A DNA stretch of 64,000 nucleotides from Nematopogon swammerdamellus (taxonomy: Eukaryota > Arthropoda > Insecta > Lepidoptera > Adelidae): assembly GCA_946902875.1 (NCBI GenBank), contig OX336343.1, positions 10,591,754 through 10,655,753 on the forward strand. Reading direction: 5' to 3'. Below are positions 1 to 10,496 of the stretch, in pieces (positions within the stretch are counted from its first letter, which is position 1; each line of letters starts with the position of its first letter). The position numbers and the translations under genes are program-made. The notes beneath the pieces were generated by a model that did not search any database, was not told the origin of the DNA, and saw only the letters and a program-made list of their open reading frames with translations.

Positions 1-279
1 AAATTATTATTTACTTTTAAGAGTTGTTGATGTGTCGGGAGTTTTTTAAATTTGTAATAAAATTTTTATTTCAAGTTTTTTAAGAGACATAATTTGAACT
101 TGTAATAATTTTGTTAAGTTAGGTTACGTTAGGTTACTTTACAAGTACATAAATTAGTTTTGTGATAATGTCAGCGACGCGACGACGAGTGAAAGTGTAA
201 TACATTTCCATTTTACAACTGAGATCCTACCATCAATTAGGAAAAATGCTCATGACCTTCGAATCGGCTGACCTCATTT
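1..279. other. non-coding, AT-rich
   Basis: I see no coding signal. The stretch includes a short TTAGGTTACGT-type repeat near 117-135, a motif common in insect intergenic DNA. Nothing else recognisable. Confidence 0.4.
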
Positions 280-395
280 TCATCAAACATAGCTAAGACC
301 CATCCCGGTTAAACCAGCTTTCTAATTAAAAAAACCGCATCCAAATCGGACCATCCGTTTCGGAGCTACGATGCCACAGACAGACACACAGTCAG
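280..395 (+). repeat. dispersed repeat family A, copy 1
   Basis: The segment around the string GGAGCTACGATGCCACA recurs at about 9735-9950 (same strand) and 17610-17790 (reverse complement). In the first two copies it is preceded by ACCAGCTTTCTAAT and a short A-run. Three copies in 64 kb show an interspersed element. I infer the 3' part of a non-autonomous element or LINE, but I see no ORF and no clear termini. Confidence 0.6.
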
Positions 396-744
396 ACACG
401 CCGCGCCGCCGGCCTGACAGGCGCCTGCAATCGTTACCACCGCACACGACCGAATATCCATGGGCGTTTTAGACACCTTGCGGGTGGCTCGGCGGGGCCC
501 CATGCTTTCTATACATGCCATTCTATATATGCCGCGCTTTCTATAAAAACAATTTTTATGAGTCACGAGTTGGTGATTACGACATAAAAAATATGAACGG
601 AAACGTAGCGGCCATAGCTAGTAGCATTATTTCCTCATTGCGTGACCAAGCGCTCGAGTTCAGAATGATTTCATTTGCAGGATGAATTTAATTAGGTACT
701 TAGGAGTTTTTTTTTATTCGGGAGCGTGCCGTGTTGGAGGAAAA

Positions 745-880
745 TATACATGCATACACAACACACGCCGTATCCCGACAATCGGGGTAAGCAGAGTAAT
801 AATCGGCGTTGTGCTACAAGTATTCTAGTAAATTACAGGACAACACCGAACACCACATTTAGCAAAGTAATCGGACAAGA
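745..880 (+). repeat. dispersed repeat family B, copy 1
   Basis: A ~100-bp module marked by CGGGGTAAGCAGAGTAAT, followed by GTTGTGCT and, about 40 bases later, a complementary AGGACAACAC-like stretch, so it can form a hairpin. Other copies are at 6262-6360 (+), 11970-12075 (+) and 15995-16135 (-). There is no coding potential. It is probably a short non-autonomous element or a fragment of one. Confidence 0.65.
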
Positions 881-1249
881 TATAAATGCTCGTCATGTGG
901 CTATCAAGTTATAGCATCAAACATCATCATACAGTCAAAGAGAGCTACAAACGAGAGTACATTGCATAGTAGAATCATGAAATATTATAGAGGATTGTCA
1001 CAAGAAGACTCGCTTGTTTTACATATCGTCCTTTTGGTTAGGCAACCGTCTATAAATGTATATTTTTTTAAGTAAGCTGTATTAATTACATCAGTACAGT
1101 GGAGGACTGTATCCCTTTGAACATCCGGTTAGGCAGTATTGTAAAGTAGTATTATTAACTTTATTTCACATTCTTAAAATTTTACATTAATTTTACATAT
1201 ATTATACAAAAGAGTAATAAAAATACACAAAATTAATATAAAAATTAAA

Positions 1250-2035
1250 AACGGTAATACCGCCGGCGGCGGGAGACAAACCTCCAAGCACGCCGGCGGG
1301 TGCAGGCCGTGGCTACGGAGCTCTCCGGGACGACGCGAGGCAAGCTACGAGCGATAGGTGGTGGTACTAGACACGTAGGCCACCACCACCCCCATCCCGG
1401 AGAGCTCCGTATCCGCCGGACTGCACGGCGACGTCGTCGCGCTGCTCTCTTAACGTCTTCTTCATCGCGCGCGCGTCGCCTCAAGGGCGCACTGCACCAC
1501 CGGTAGCGGGGGCCCTAGACGGGACGTGAGGTCCCGATGACCCCAAGCTGGCCGATGGTGGACGTCGTCGCCCTCACCGTAGATGTTGTGGCTCGGCCGA
1601 CGTCAACGCTCCATGTTCGCCGTCGATGAAATGCACCGGCGGCGCCGGCGTGGAGCTGGGTGGTGGGGCGTGCGTGTGGTGTCCGAGAAGAAAGGCGGCT
1701 CTTGTGTTGGACGACCCGGGCGCGGGGAGGCCGGGCGACGCGGCGGTGGGCGGAGGCAGTGCTGCTGCGGGCGAGCGGTGGCGGCGGCGGCGTCGAAGTC
1801 GAGCGCAGCGGCGGCCGGCCGTCGCTGCAGAGCCTGCTCTCCATCACGCGTGTCGCGTCCCGGGTGGTCTGCAGCCGCTTCTGTCGTCAGGTATGTCGAG
1901 CTGGTGAAGTACCGGGGGCACCGAGCGGCGGCGGTGGTGATGCCGGCACGGTGCCTCTAACCGTGCGGGTCGCTGCGCCGCTGGAGAAGGGTCCGCGCGT
2001 GGCGGAAGCTCGGTTGGGTGGTCCCAGGCAAGAAG
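1250..2035. other. GC-rich block with overlapping open frames
   Basis: This ~800-bp block is markedly GC-rich against AT-rich surroundings and stays open in several frames on both strands, as high GC content predicts. The predicted peptides are low-complexity (Arg, Ala, Gly) and show no domain. Its left part (about 1300-1365) recurs inverted at 7683-7770, so at least that part is repeat-derived. It could be a CpG-rich element or an old exon, but I do not recognise a gene. Confidence 0.45.
1314..1411. repeat. perfect 17-bp inverted repeat
   Basis: TACGGAGCTCTCCGGGA at 1314-1330 is the exact reverse complement of 1395-1411, with a 64-base loop containing a CCACCACC-rich stretch. It lies inside the GC-rich block and suggests a foldback element or a structured transcript. 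Confidence 0.6.
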
Positions 2036-2272
2036 TTTTTTTAAAAATTTCCAAGAGAAAAATTTTCCGACATGTCGGTTTGACAGCTCTTTTTCTAAAG
2101 TAGTATTATTTATTATTATAGTATTAGTGGCGTACGAGTGAGTGAATCATGCTAGCTTCTTTTCTCCAATGCGTGAATGCTCCTCACTTCACAAAGTTTC
2201 CCGCACTTTTGCAATGGATACCTGAACCTGTACGTACGTACCTACAATTTGAACGCTTATATATATGACTTT

Positions 2273-2491
2273 GTCAGCCTCGATAGCTCAGTGGTGCAGA
2301 CAGTCAACTGTCGCTATTGAATGTTAAGCAACGCTGGGTGCGGTCAGTACTTGGATGGGTGACCGCTGACCGTTGGAGGCTGACCGAGGTTCGGATTCCT
2401 CGTAAAACTGTAGGTCCCTTCCCTCCTAATCTTACTCGGTGGTAGGGTTTAACCCGCCCGGGTTGGTACCACCGCACTGAATGAAACGTCG
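2273..2491 (+). mobile_element. composite tRNA/5S-like SINE, 3'-truncated copy (A)
   Basis: The copy starts with GTCAGCCTC and a tRNA A-box-like TAGCTCAGTGG. It continues into a segment very close to the internal promoter of 5S rRNA genes (GTTAAGCAACG, then GATGGGTGACCGC), and then carries a B-box-like GGTTCGGATTCC. It ends at GAAACGTCG, where the longer copy at 10091 continues into the tail. It is not a functional tRNA or 5S gene, because the flanking domains do not fold as either. Confidence 0.8.
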
Positions 2492-2984
2492 CACAGTGCA
2501 CGAATGTATGGGGCGATGGGACAAAAATCATAACTTCGATATTTGTTCATGGATTTTTGTGAAATAAAAATTACTTACTAGTACTCACTAGAACCTACAT
2601 TTTGAGAAAGTTTCAATCCCCTATTCCTACAGGAAGAAAATTGGGAGAGGGTAAAATATTATGAGTTTGAGGAATATGACGAGGAATATTGTATTTAATA
2701 AAGAACAATAAACTCAGACATAAAAAACTGTATTTTAAACTGAAAAGATTATTTATACTTATAAATCTATTAAAGCAAGTACCCTAAATGTAGTAATATT
2801 ACAATTTTTATAACTAATTAATTTCGAATAAAAATAACTACTTTCGATTTTATATCTAAGTAACTTACTTATTTCTAATACATATATTTAACATCATCAT
2901 TATTTTATTATACTAACAATAAATACCTACTCGGAATCCGAAGAATCTTCGTCACTACTTCTAAATTCGCCACTTTAATTATAT

Positions 2985-3951
2985 TTATGTTAGTTGAAGG
3001 AATTCTTGCAAATTTACTTCTGCAGAAATTTCAAATGCGGCTACTGATGCCAGAAGGAAATTTTTATATTGGCTTAGCGCATAGAGGCTAGGAAACAAGT
3101 CTTTGTTCACACCATTTACCACCAGACCTTAACACTTTATATTTAGTTTCAGATAAGTCTAAATCTAAATACATACAAAGCTAGTGTTTGAAGAGGAGTA
3201 AGGGAAGACGCCTGACCTTGAGTTTGTGAACCCGTAGCAATAGCAGCAGCAAATTGCAACTCATCAGATGTCCTGCTAGCTGCGAGATCCGAGACGCGCC
3301 TTTCTTAGACTTCAGGGACGCATCTTCGAACGGCTTGCAGAGTCTTCTACGAGGACGACTTGGTCCAGGCTGGCCTTTTTCGGTGTCAGCGGGCGCTGGA
3401 GCAGTTGTCAATTCTTCTGGCAACGTGATCTCCTTCTGAAGCCATGCTTCGTTGCGTTCACGAAATTTTTGGCGGTTGCGGCTGACATCGTCCAACTTTT
3501 CGTTAAAATTTAAACAAAACAGACTGCTGAAAGCTTTCAGTTTATCTCGATATTCATCTGTGCAGGATGTTACGTTCAACAGCGAACATAATTTCTCAAA
3601 AACGACCGCTTTTCTATCACCTTTTCCGCTGTAGAAGCACACTTCTGCGAGATTGAGATTTTTAATAGAGTTGCTTCCGGCTGAAAAAAAAATCATAACT
3701 ATGTAAGTCGCAGGCAGACGCAGATGAATTTAATGTAAATTAAAGTATATAAATGTAGCAATAGGAAAACATAAAAACCACGATATGTTATTCCATGTTT
3801 TTTTTTAAAGCTCTGTGAAAGTTCGTTAATGCATAAATTTTAAGCTAAATCAGAACAAAGACTTTTATCACATATAGAATTTGAATCCTGCAATTTAATT
3901 AAATATATTAATTATTTTTTTAAAGTACTTACCTGTGCCTGTAAACTCCAT
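2985..3951 (-). pseudogene. frameshifted two-exon pseudogene, repeat-associated protein family
   Basis: Exon 1 is 3933-3951 (six codons, MEFTGT) with a canonical GTAAGT donor. Exon 2 starts at 3680 after a T-rich tract and CAG, and the codon phase agrees. Exon 2 reads about 130 residues including NLAEVCFYSGKGDRK, then shifts frame near 3290 to continue as SDLAASRTSDELQFAAA. It shifts again near 3170 to YLDLDLSETKYKVLRSGGKW, meets a stop or frame change near 3090, and ends SAEVNLQEFLQLT before a stop at 2985. The continuity across frames shows a real but decayed coding sequence. From memory, the style resembles a multi-copy insect ORF family found near transposons. Function is unknown. Confidence 0.6.
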
Positions 3952-4212
3952 GGTGATTTGATCGTAAACACGTGATACTTTTACTTCAATAAAACGTAAA
4001 GCACAAGCGGCAAAATGCGACTGATAAGCAATTAGTGCATCGCGCATAGGAATACCAAAATGGAGGGGGTATAATTAGCCAATGGCAATCGACTACGTCA
4101 TAATCCCTGATCATTACGAGGTAATAACTCATCCTCTTTACAATAACAAGTTCAAATTGAATGTAGTTGAAAGTCGATTTTTGTATTATTGTCCAAGGGA
4201 CGAGGCACTGTG
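3952..4212. other. upstream flank of pseudogene, non-coding
   Basis: No coding signal. It may hold remnants of the pseudogene promoter, but no TATA box or initiator can be assigned with confidence. Confidence 0.3.
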
Positions 4213-4392
4213 CGTCGGTCTAAACGGCTATGTAAATAGTTTGTGTTTTCCGACCAGTTCAGTGTAGCCGGCACGATCAAAGGGGGAAGCACTGACATGG
4301 CACCTAGTTCACCCGGTGTTATGGGCTGACATCACGGACGTTGTAGGTGATGTAGCCAACCGTGTCAGTTTCCATAAAAAAAAAAAAAAAAA
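4213..4392 (+). mobile_element. tail fragment of the composite SINE, with poly(A)
   Basis: The sequence from CGTCGGT through CAGTTCAGTGTAGCCGGCA and GGGCTGACATCACGGA to a 16-base A-run matches the 3' half of the full-length copies at 10091 and 46689. It is a 5'-truncated copy, as expected for target-primed retrotransposition. Confidence 0.8.
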
Positions 4393-5008
4393 TATGACTG
4401 CGCGTGGGAAAGTGAATTAATGTAGACATGCTTTGATTTATTAAATTTGATATTTATAACTTTTTCGTATCGGCGAATTTTCTTGTATTGTATGTACCTA
4501 TTTGTATATTTTTAACATATTTTTGCGGATAAAGTAATTTTATTTCTTGATGAAAGTTATAAGAAGTTACTAAGAAAGTTTTAAGTTGTCTGACGGTACT
4601 GGAAAAAAATTAAATAAGCTAATTATAGAGCCTTTCCTCTTAAAATAATTATTTGCCACTCATGACCACGAGTAATGTTTCTACACACTTTTTTGTGATA
4701 AAAAATTGTATGCAATCTTCTACCATGGCTTATTTGAGACCATGAACAATTATTTTCCTATGATTTTAATTATTATGAAAATGAGAAAAGGGAACAAAGG
4801 GCGCGGTTGCCCTCCCGGAATCAATATTGCCATACGAGATATTGCGCTGCGTGTAATCGAGCGTGCGACATGGTGCGACTGTTCACACATTACGTGATTT
4901 AACTTAACCTGTTTTATCGGTACTACTATATGGCCGCTGCTCTGACGAACTTGCTTCCCTTATCCCTCCTCCTCCTGTTCGCCTTCGGTAGGGTATGGCG
5001 AGTAATAG

Positions 5009-5150
5009 GTAAGTTTTCCGTGCAGTTCAGTGTAGTCGGCCCCACCAACGGGAAGCACTGCCATGGAATCTCGCAGCAAGATGCGATCTTCATGCGATGG
5101 GCTGAAATCACGGGCCACCCGAGTGTTGTATAGCTAGCCATGTCAGATAA
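5009..5150 (+). mobile_element. diverged tail fragment of the composite SINE
   Basis: CAGTTCAGTGTAGTCGGC, GGGAAGCACTG and GGGCTGAAATCACGG line up with the SINE tail, with many substitutions and a short insertion. It has no A-tail and is an older copy. Confidence 0.6.
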
Positions 5151-5417
5151 CCTAAGCTAACCTAACGATTGATCTGTCGCGTCATTTGTGACCGACGGAC
5201 GTACAGGTGTTTAGGCGCCGTATAGGGCCAGGTGACTTATCTCCGGTTTCCAGGTCGCTGCACCGGCCTGTACTGATGAGGTGCCAGCACGCCCACTCTC
5301 CTTATATTCGAGGATTGTAATCTCAGCTCACTACTGGCTGAGGGAAATTTTGGTTCGTTATGAACATTTTTGAGCGCTCAAATCGTATCTGTATTCATAC
5401 GAATACTATACTATATG

Positions 5418-5575
5418 TTGCGGATGGCCGAGTAGTCTGGGCATTGGCTTCTATTTCGAGAGGTCCGAGGTTCGAATCTAGCCGGCGTGTGTACAAATGA
5501 GTTTTTTCTGATTTGAAAAAATTCAGTTCATTTCGAAGTCGAACGATGGTTCGACTTTTCATATATCACATCTGT
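5418..5575 (+). mobile_element. tRNA-derived SINE, second family
   Basis: TGGCCGAGTAGTCTGG fits a Pol III A box. GAGGTTCGAATC 44 bases downstream fits a B box and is followed by GCCGGCGTGTGTAC. The head resembles a class II (Leu/Ser-like) tRNA but lacks a matching acceptor stem and CCA-proximal end, and the downstream part is unrelated to tRNA. A reverse copy lies at 15255-15345. Confidence 0.65.
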
Positions 5576-6261
5576 AAATATAAATTTATTTTAAACACTG
5601 GTCGGGACGTATTTTTTTTTCTCTTCATTTTCTGCATTTATCTAAAAGAAGAATTTATTACGCACATTTATAACAAATTTCTTCTTCTATAGTATGGTAT
5701 TTCAAACATACTTCTAGCTATTATACATTCCGAGATATAGCACTTTCTCTGCGTTAATATTTTCGCGTTACCCTCTTTTCGTTACTCTCAAATTAAAATT
5801 TCAATAAGTACCGCGCAAAGCCAAAAAATAGGTGTGGGTAAGACATGTCATTTGATTCCATGTCAAACCAATTTACGAATATAAAACGAGGTAAAAGTCA
5901 AAGTAGGTCCTCATTATCCAAGTGTTTGTATTTTAATGCTAATCCTCTTTGCTATAATCGTTTTTTACGCGAGTATTTCATTGTTACCTCGAAACTACCT
6001 ATTATGCAGATTTAGCTAAGCTCCGACTCGACCGGATTAGTCCAGATTATTCCAGATTAGGGGGCCTTAAGAGAACTGCTCGTTTATTGGTATACGAGAT
6101 AGACCCGGCCGTTTTCTTGCTAAGTGGTAGATCATTCGGGGGTTTCAATCTAGATTTAGTGAGTTCAGAGGATATTAGCTAGGTATGTGTTTATCTCACA
6201 CGCACTTATACTTATACACATCCCATCGCATCCCATTCGCGCATATATACATACCGCAAGC
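5576..6261. other. non-coding
   Basis: AT-rich with short T-runs. No ORF, repeat pair or structural signal that I can support. Confidence 0.35.
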
Positions 6262-6354
6262 TATATCTCAATCGGGGTAAGCAGAGTAATCCGTGTTGTG
6301 CTGCACTACTCTTCTAAATTAAAGCACAGCACCGACCACCAGGTTTAGCAACAC
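6262..6354 (+). repeat. dispersed repeat family B, copy 2
   Basis: It shares ATCGGGGTAAGCAGAGTAAT, the GTTGTGCTGCA arm and the ACCGACCACC end with the other family B copies. It directly abuts the foldback at 6355. Confidence 0.65.
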
Positions 6355-6475
6355 TTAATTAATGATATCGGCTTACCGGTGCGATTATGGCGAGCGCATC
6401 GCTGCAGCTGGACGTTTCGAGTCCTCTATGGGACCCGTTTTCAAGAGGACGTGCGAAACCGATATCATTAATTAA
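6355..6475. mobile_element. short foldback element with perfect 17-bp inverted termini
   Basis: 6355-6371 (TTAATTAATGATATCGG) is the exact reverse complement of 6459-6475. The motif TTTAGCAACACTT occurs just before and just after the element (about 6344 and 6507), consistent with a duplicated flank. At 121 bp it has no coding capacity and is MITE-like. Confidence 0.6.
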
Positions 6476-6624
6476 TATGAGTAACGGTGCGGGACTAATA
6501 ACTAATTTAGCAACACTTGTTAGGTATAGCACTTTTTCATCTTCAACTGCAGCCACCATCGTCGATGAGTGAGAAGAAATAATACCTAACGAGGTGGTGG
6601 TACACTGGATGGGGGTCGGTTGAT

Positions 6625-6690
6625 ATAGCTATGTAAATAAAGTCCATGTTTTCGTCGAGTACAGTGTAGCCGGCACGACCAAAGTGTCTA
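6625..6690 (+). mobile_element. short SINE tail fragment
   Basis: TATGTAAATA followed by GTACAGTGTAGCCGGCACGA matches the central tail of the composite SINE. Both ends are missing. Confidence 0.5.
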
Positions 6691-7445
6691 AAATCAAGGG
6701 TACAACAGGTGGTACAGACAACCGAATAATTTTATTTGCATACTGATAATAATATAGACTTATGCATTCTCAATCCCCGTGCATCAAAAAATATCCATGG
6801 GCATCGCTAGACACCTACTTGTAGGTGAAATGATGCCACATGTCGCGCTATCCTTATGAAAAAAAGACCTACGTGAATACGCCCGTAGCACTGGTGAAAG
6901 AAAATTGACCAATAATTTTACTTTATTATTTGATCTTATACCTGATCGATTATTTAAATTTTCCAGAGACGTCCCTGGTCAATACTTTTCATTCCGAGCA
7001 AAAACTGGGTTCATCCGCGAGGCCCAAAGCCCACACTGGACCTGTCATGTTGTTTATTATTACAAATTTTCATAATCACCGGCGAGGATGTTTTCAAATG
7101 ATTCATGTGGGAACTTTACAACGGTTAATTCTGTTTTTTTAATCTGTGCTATATTATATTTTTGATAAAGGTCAGCTTTTTACGTTTTAATTTTCTCAAA
7201 ACTCGCTTCTGCGAGCCATAAATATGTATTTTTTAATGTCACTGGAAAACCAGTCACCTAATTTAAAGTAATGAATAATAAATAACTGTAAAGTATAAAG
7301 GAAAACGAGGAAATATTTTGTTTGAAAGAATAAAAAATGAATTAGATATCTGAAAGGGTTTTTGCTACAGTAAAAAATCCCTCCACTCGTTGGTGCGTCT
7401 TCCTCATTAAATTGGTAATAATAATAATATTTTGAGTCTAGTACC

Positions 7446-7672
7446 ACCACCTAGAAAGACGACGACCGTTGGGGGTTGGCCCGTGTCCTACACTGTCGGC
7501 TGTGGAAAGGAAAATTTAGTGTGGGACGATCGGTCGCCAGGTGGGACGACGACATCAAGTACGTTGGCGGAAAGCAGTGGTTCCGTACTGCTGAATGCCG
7601 GGAGGAATGGAGGAAAATTTGAGAGGCTATGTCCAGCAGTGGACGCATACACGCATGAAACACGCTGACTGA
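7446..7672 (+). pseudogene. RTE-type LINE C-terminal fragment
   Basis: Across two frames it reads VWDDR-PGG-TTT, then a GGKQWF-like segment, EEW(R)K and a frame containing CPAVDA. The reverse-strand fragment at 20457-20720 shows the same order uninterrupted (GGTTTKYVGGKQWF, DWRKIGEVYVQQWT). RTE-clade polyproteins end in this way. The fragment is frameshifted and 5'-truncated. Confidence 0.6.
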
Positions 7673-7682
7673 CTTACTGAAC

Positions 7683-7815
7683 GACTTACACCACCGATCG
7701 CTCGTAGCTTGCCTCGCGTCGTCTCGGAGACCTCCGTAGCCACGGCCTGCAGCCGCGTGCTTAGAGGCTCGCCAGCTCGCCTCCCGCCGCCGCTGCCGCC
7801 GTGCCGCCCCAGGCG
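7683..7815 (-). repeat. inverted copy of part of the 1.3-kb GC-rich repeat
   Basis: GATCGCTCGTAGCTTGCCTC and CCGTAGCCACGGCCTGCA are the reverse complement of sequence at 1300-1355. The two GC-rich pieces therefore share an interspersed origin. Confidence 0.6.
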
Positions 7816-9147
7816 ATAATTCCGTTGTATTATACATAGATACATAGATGGACAGTTGTTTTTATAATAATTTTGCGTAGTTTTAGTACATTATAGGATG
7901 TAAAATTTAAATAAAAATGTCTTGTTTGCCTTGTAAAATTGTTTTGTCTTGTACAATTTGTCCGAATCTAGATTCTGAACATAAATATTATAACTTATAT
8001 ATAAGTATATTGTAACAACGTGATAACAAAGAAATAAAAAGGTGAGGTGTCCTGGGACATCCGACAGAAAAAAAGCTTCTTGCACTCTGTATTAAAATCC
8101 AATTATTAATTTAATTTCAATCGGGATAGCGCTTCAATAGATAGAGCTAGCGATAGAGACTTCAAAAGACGCTGGCGAAGATGAAGCTTATGCAGGCAGC
8201 ACTACGCGCTACCCCGCCAATGAGGAGCGTTGCAACTTCCGTTCGTACTTTCGTGATGTTTCACTTTTTCTGAGTTATCTCCCCATCCCAAACGTGCGTT
8301 AAAAAGCTTCAATAATATTTTACACTTGAACATTCAACAAAAAAATTTTAACCGCCGAAAAAGAACGACCAAACAAATTAGCAAATTAAAGGGTGTATTA
8401 AATTAATCCATGATTTAAATTAGCAGTAGTTTTTTTAATGGGGTTAATTTAATTCTGGTCAAAGTTTTAATTAGTTAGCCGGTTAAACCGATGGCATAAA
8501 CGTTCTTACATCTCGTGTACAATTCCACCAACGCAACGTCAAGCTTCTGCAAGCTCACAGAACTTGCTGTATAACTTAGCGTGCCGTATTGATATAATTT
8601 GCCGCTCAACGCGCTTCACTGCCAACTACCGCAAACCACACTTCATGCGCCTGTATTTCATACCACCGCCTTTTGTGGGTCGACTGCACGTATGGACCGT
8701 AATTGGTCTGCGCGAAGTTCTGCCCTCAGTTGAGTTGCTGGCAGTCGAAGCGGGTGACTCTCGAAGTTGCGGCGTCACCAATTTAAACTTTCACCCGCCA
8801 GGTTAATCAATCTGGGTGGCAACATGGCGAGAAAAAGTTTGAAACGTTCAACATTCAAATGGAGTCGAGAGAGTTACCAGAGCTGCTTGCATTGGCAATT
8901 GCAAGAAATGCATACTCACTATCAGTATTTGTGCTAGTTGCACAAATATGTTGAAGTATATCAACACCACACAAAGTGTATATGAACTTTCAACGTTCTG
9001 TACAATCCAACAAAACTATCAGGAATGAATAACTTATTAGGCGGTTACAGAGATACAATAGGAAACATTTGGCCAAGTGTCATAACAAGATTAGCTTACA
9101 TTAAAAAATCACCAAGCTACACACATGCGCAGCCTTTGCCGTGAAAG
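7816..9147. other. non-coding
   Basis: AT-rich. Several open frames under 90 codons have no recognisable domain and no splice context. Nothing supportable as a gene. Confidence 0.4.
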
Positions 9148-9312
9148 GCTTTTATCCAGGCTGTGGCTCTGTCAGATCCCAAGGCTGGAAGTTTATCCAG
9201 GTTTTGGCTCCGTCAGATCCTAAGACTACAAGTTTATCCGGGTCGTGGCTCTGTCTGATCCTAAGGCTATAAGTTTATCCAGGCTGGAGCTCTGCCAGAT
9301 CCTAAGCCTACA
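9148..9312 (+). repeat. 41-bp tandem repeat, four units
   Basis: The phrase TTTATCCAGG...GGCTCTGTCAGATCC...AAG recurs with starts near 9150, 9190, 9232 and 9273. The units differ by several substitutions, so the array is old. Reading frames are not maintained. Confidence 0.75.
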
Positions 9313-9734
9313 ACTTACTGCCGTGTCGTCGACTCCTAGATTTATGGAGACAGACACAGCTTCGCGTGAGTTTGTCTGCGGCTGGAATTTACGTGGCAAC
9401 GTCAGAAATAATTACTCGTAAATTAAATGGCGGAGGAATTGGCGTGTTATCAAGGGAGGTTAGAAGATGATGTGGTAAACGTACCCACGTAAGTAAATAT
9501 ATCTGGTTATGAAAACAGTTACAATTTAAAACGTTTTCACGGAGATGACTCAGAAACTGTTAGCAAGCAATACCCTGAGTTTTATATTTTATTTACTTAG
9601 CGGTCCCCCGACTCCTTTAATTAAGTAAACGGAAATTATTTTTGACTTTTTAAGTTTTTTAAATTTCCAATTAAAATTTTATTTCAAGCCTTAAAAAACG
9701 CATGCAAATCCGCCAACTTTTTAAGATAATTAAT

Positions 9735-9950
9735 TATTTGATTACTTAATTACTTGATTACAAACATAGCTAACAACCATTCCGATTAAACCAGCTTTCT
9801 AATAAAAAAAATCGCATCCAAATCGGTTCATCCGTTTGGGAGCTACGATGCCACAAACACACCCACCCTCGCATACACCTATACACACATACACAGACAC
9901 GTTAAACTTAAACTTATAACACCCTCTTTTTTCGTCGAGGGTTAAAAATA
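9735..9950 (+). repeat. dispersed repeat family A, copy 2 (longest)
   Basis: It contains the family string GGAGCTACGATGCCACA and CAAATCGGTTCATCCG. It extends to an end-like segment with CTTATAACACCCTC, a T-run and CGTCGAGGGTTAAAAA, in which GACGAAAAAA/TTTTTTCGTC is locally self-complementary. I see no ORF. Confidence 0.6.
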
Positions 9951-10090
9951 AGAAGTTATGGACGGAGTCGTGAAATTCAGACACGTAATATTTATTAATT
10001 TTATTTTAATAAATAAGGAAACTAACCTCTACATACTTATTATTATAATATGTATATTAAACTATATTTAAGCTATATACTATATTATAG

Positions 10091-10496
10091 GTCAGCCTCG
10101 ATAGCTCAGTGGGTGGTGCAGATAGTCGACTGTCGCTATTGATGGTTAAGCAACGCTGGGCGCGGTCAGTTTTTGGATGGGTGACCGCTCGACCGTTGGA
10201 GGCTGACCGTGGTTCGGATTCCACGTAAAACTGTAGGTTTAGGTAGGTAACCCTTCCCTTCTTACCTTACTAGGTGGTAGAGCTCAACCCGCCCGGGATG
10301 ATACCACCGCACTGAATGAAACGTCGGTTGAAACGGCTATGTAAATAGTTTGTGTTTTTTATCCAGTTCAGTGTAGCCGGAACGACCGAAGGGAAGCACT
10401 GACATGGCACCTTCTTCACCCGGTGTTATGGGCTGACATCACGGATGTTGTATGTAGGTGATGTAGCCAACCGTGTCAGTTTCCATAAAAAAAAAA
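10091..10496 (+). mobile_element. composite tRNA/5S-like SINE, full-length copy (B)
   Basis: This is the best full-length reference copy, 406 bp. In order it has GTCAGCCTC, a tRNA A-box-like TAGCTCAGTGGG, a 5S-like segment (GGTTAAGCAACG, GGGCGCGG, GGATGGGTGACCGC), GGAGGCTGACC (complementary to the 5' end), a B-box-like GGTTCGGATTCC, a unique body, the tail CAGTTCAGTGTAGCCGG to GTGTCAGTTTCC, and a 10-base A-run. The tRNA-type A and B boxes thus bracket a 5S-type internal control region. Confidence 0.85.

Noticed and set aside
1515..2103. overlapping ORFs of 93-147 codons on both strands
   Set aside because: All lie in one GC-rich block, overlap in several frames, and give low-complexity Arg/Gly/Ala peptides without domains.
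2326..2372. possible 5S rRNA gene
   Set aside because: Only the internal control region matches. The 5' and 3' thirds of 5S are absent and the same segment recurs inside a SINE family with a poly(A) tail.
5424..5490. possible tRNA(Leu/Ser) gene
   Set aside because: A and B boxes are present, but the acceptor stem does not pair and a related copy exists in reverse at 15255. It fits a tRNA-derived SINE.
9148..9312. CRISPR-like array
   Set aside because: Adjacent 41-bp units have no spacers and are diverged. The setting is clearly eukaryotic.
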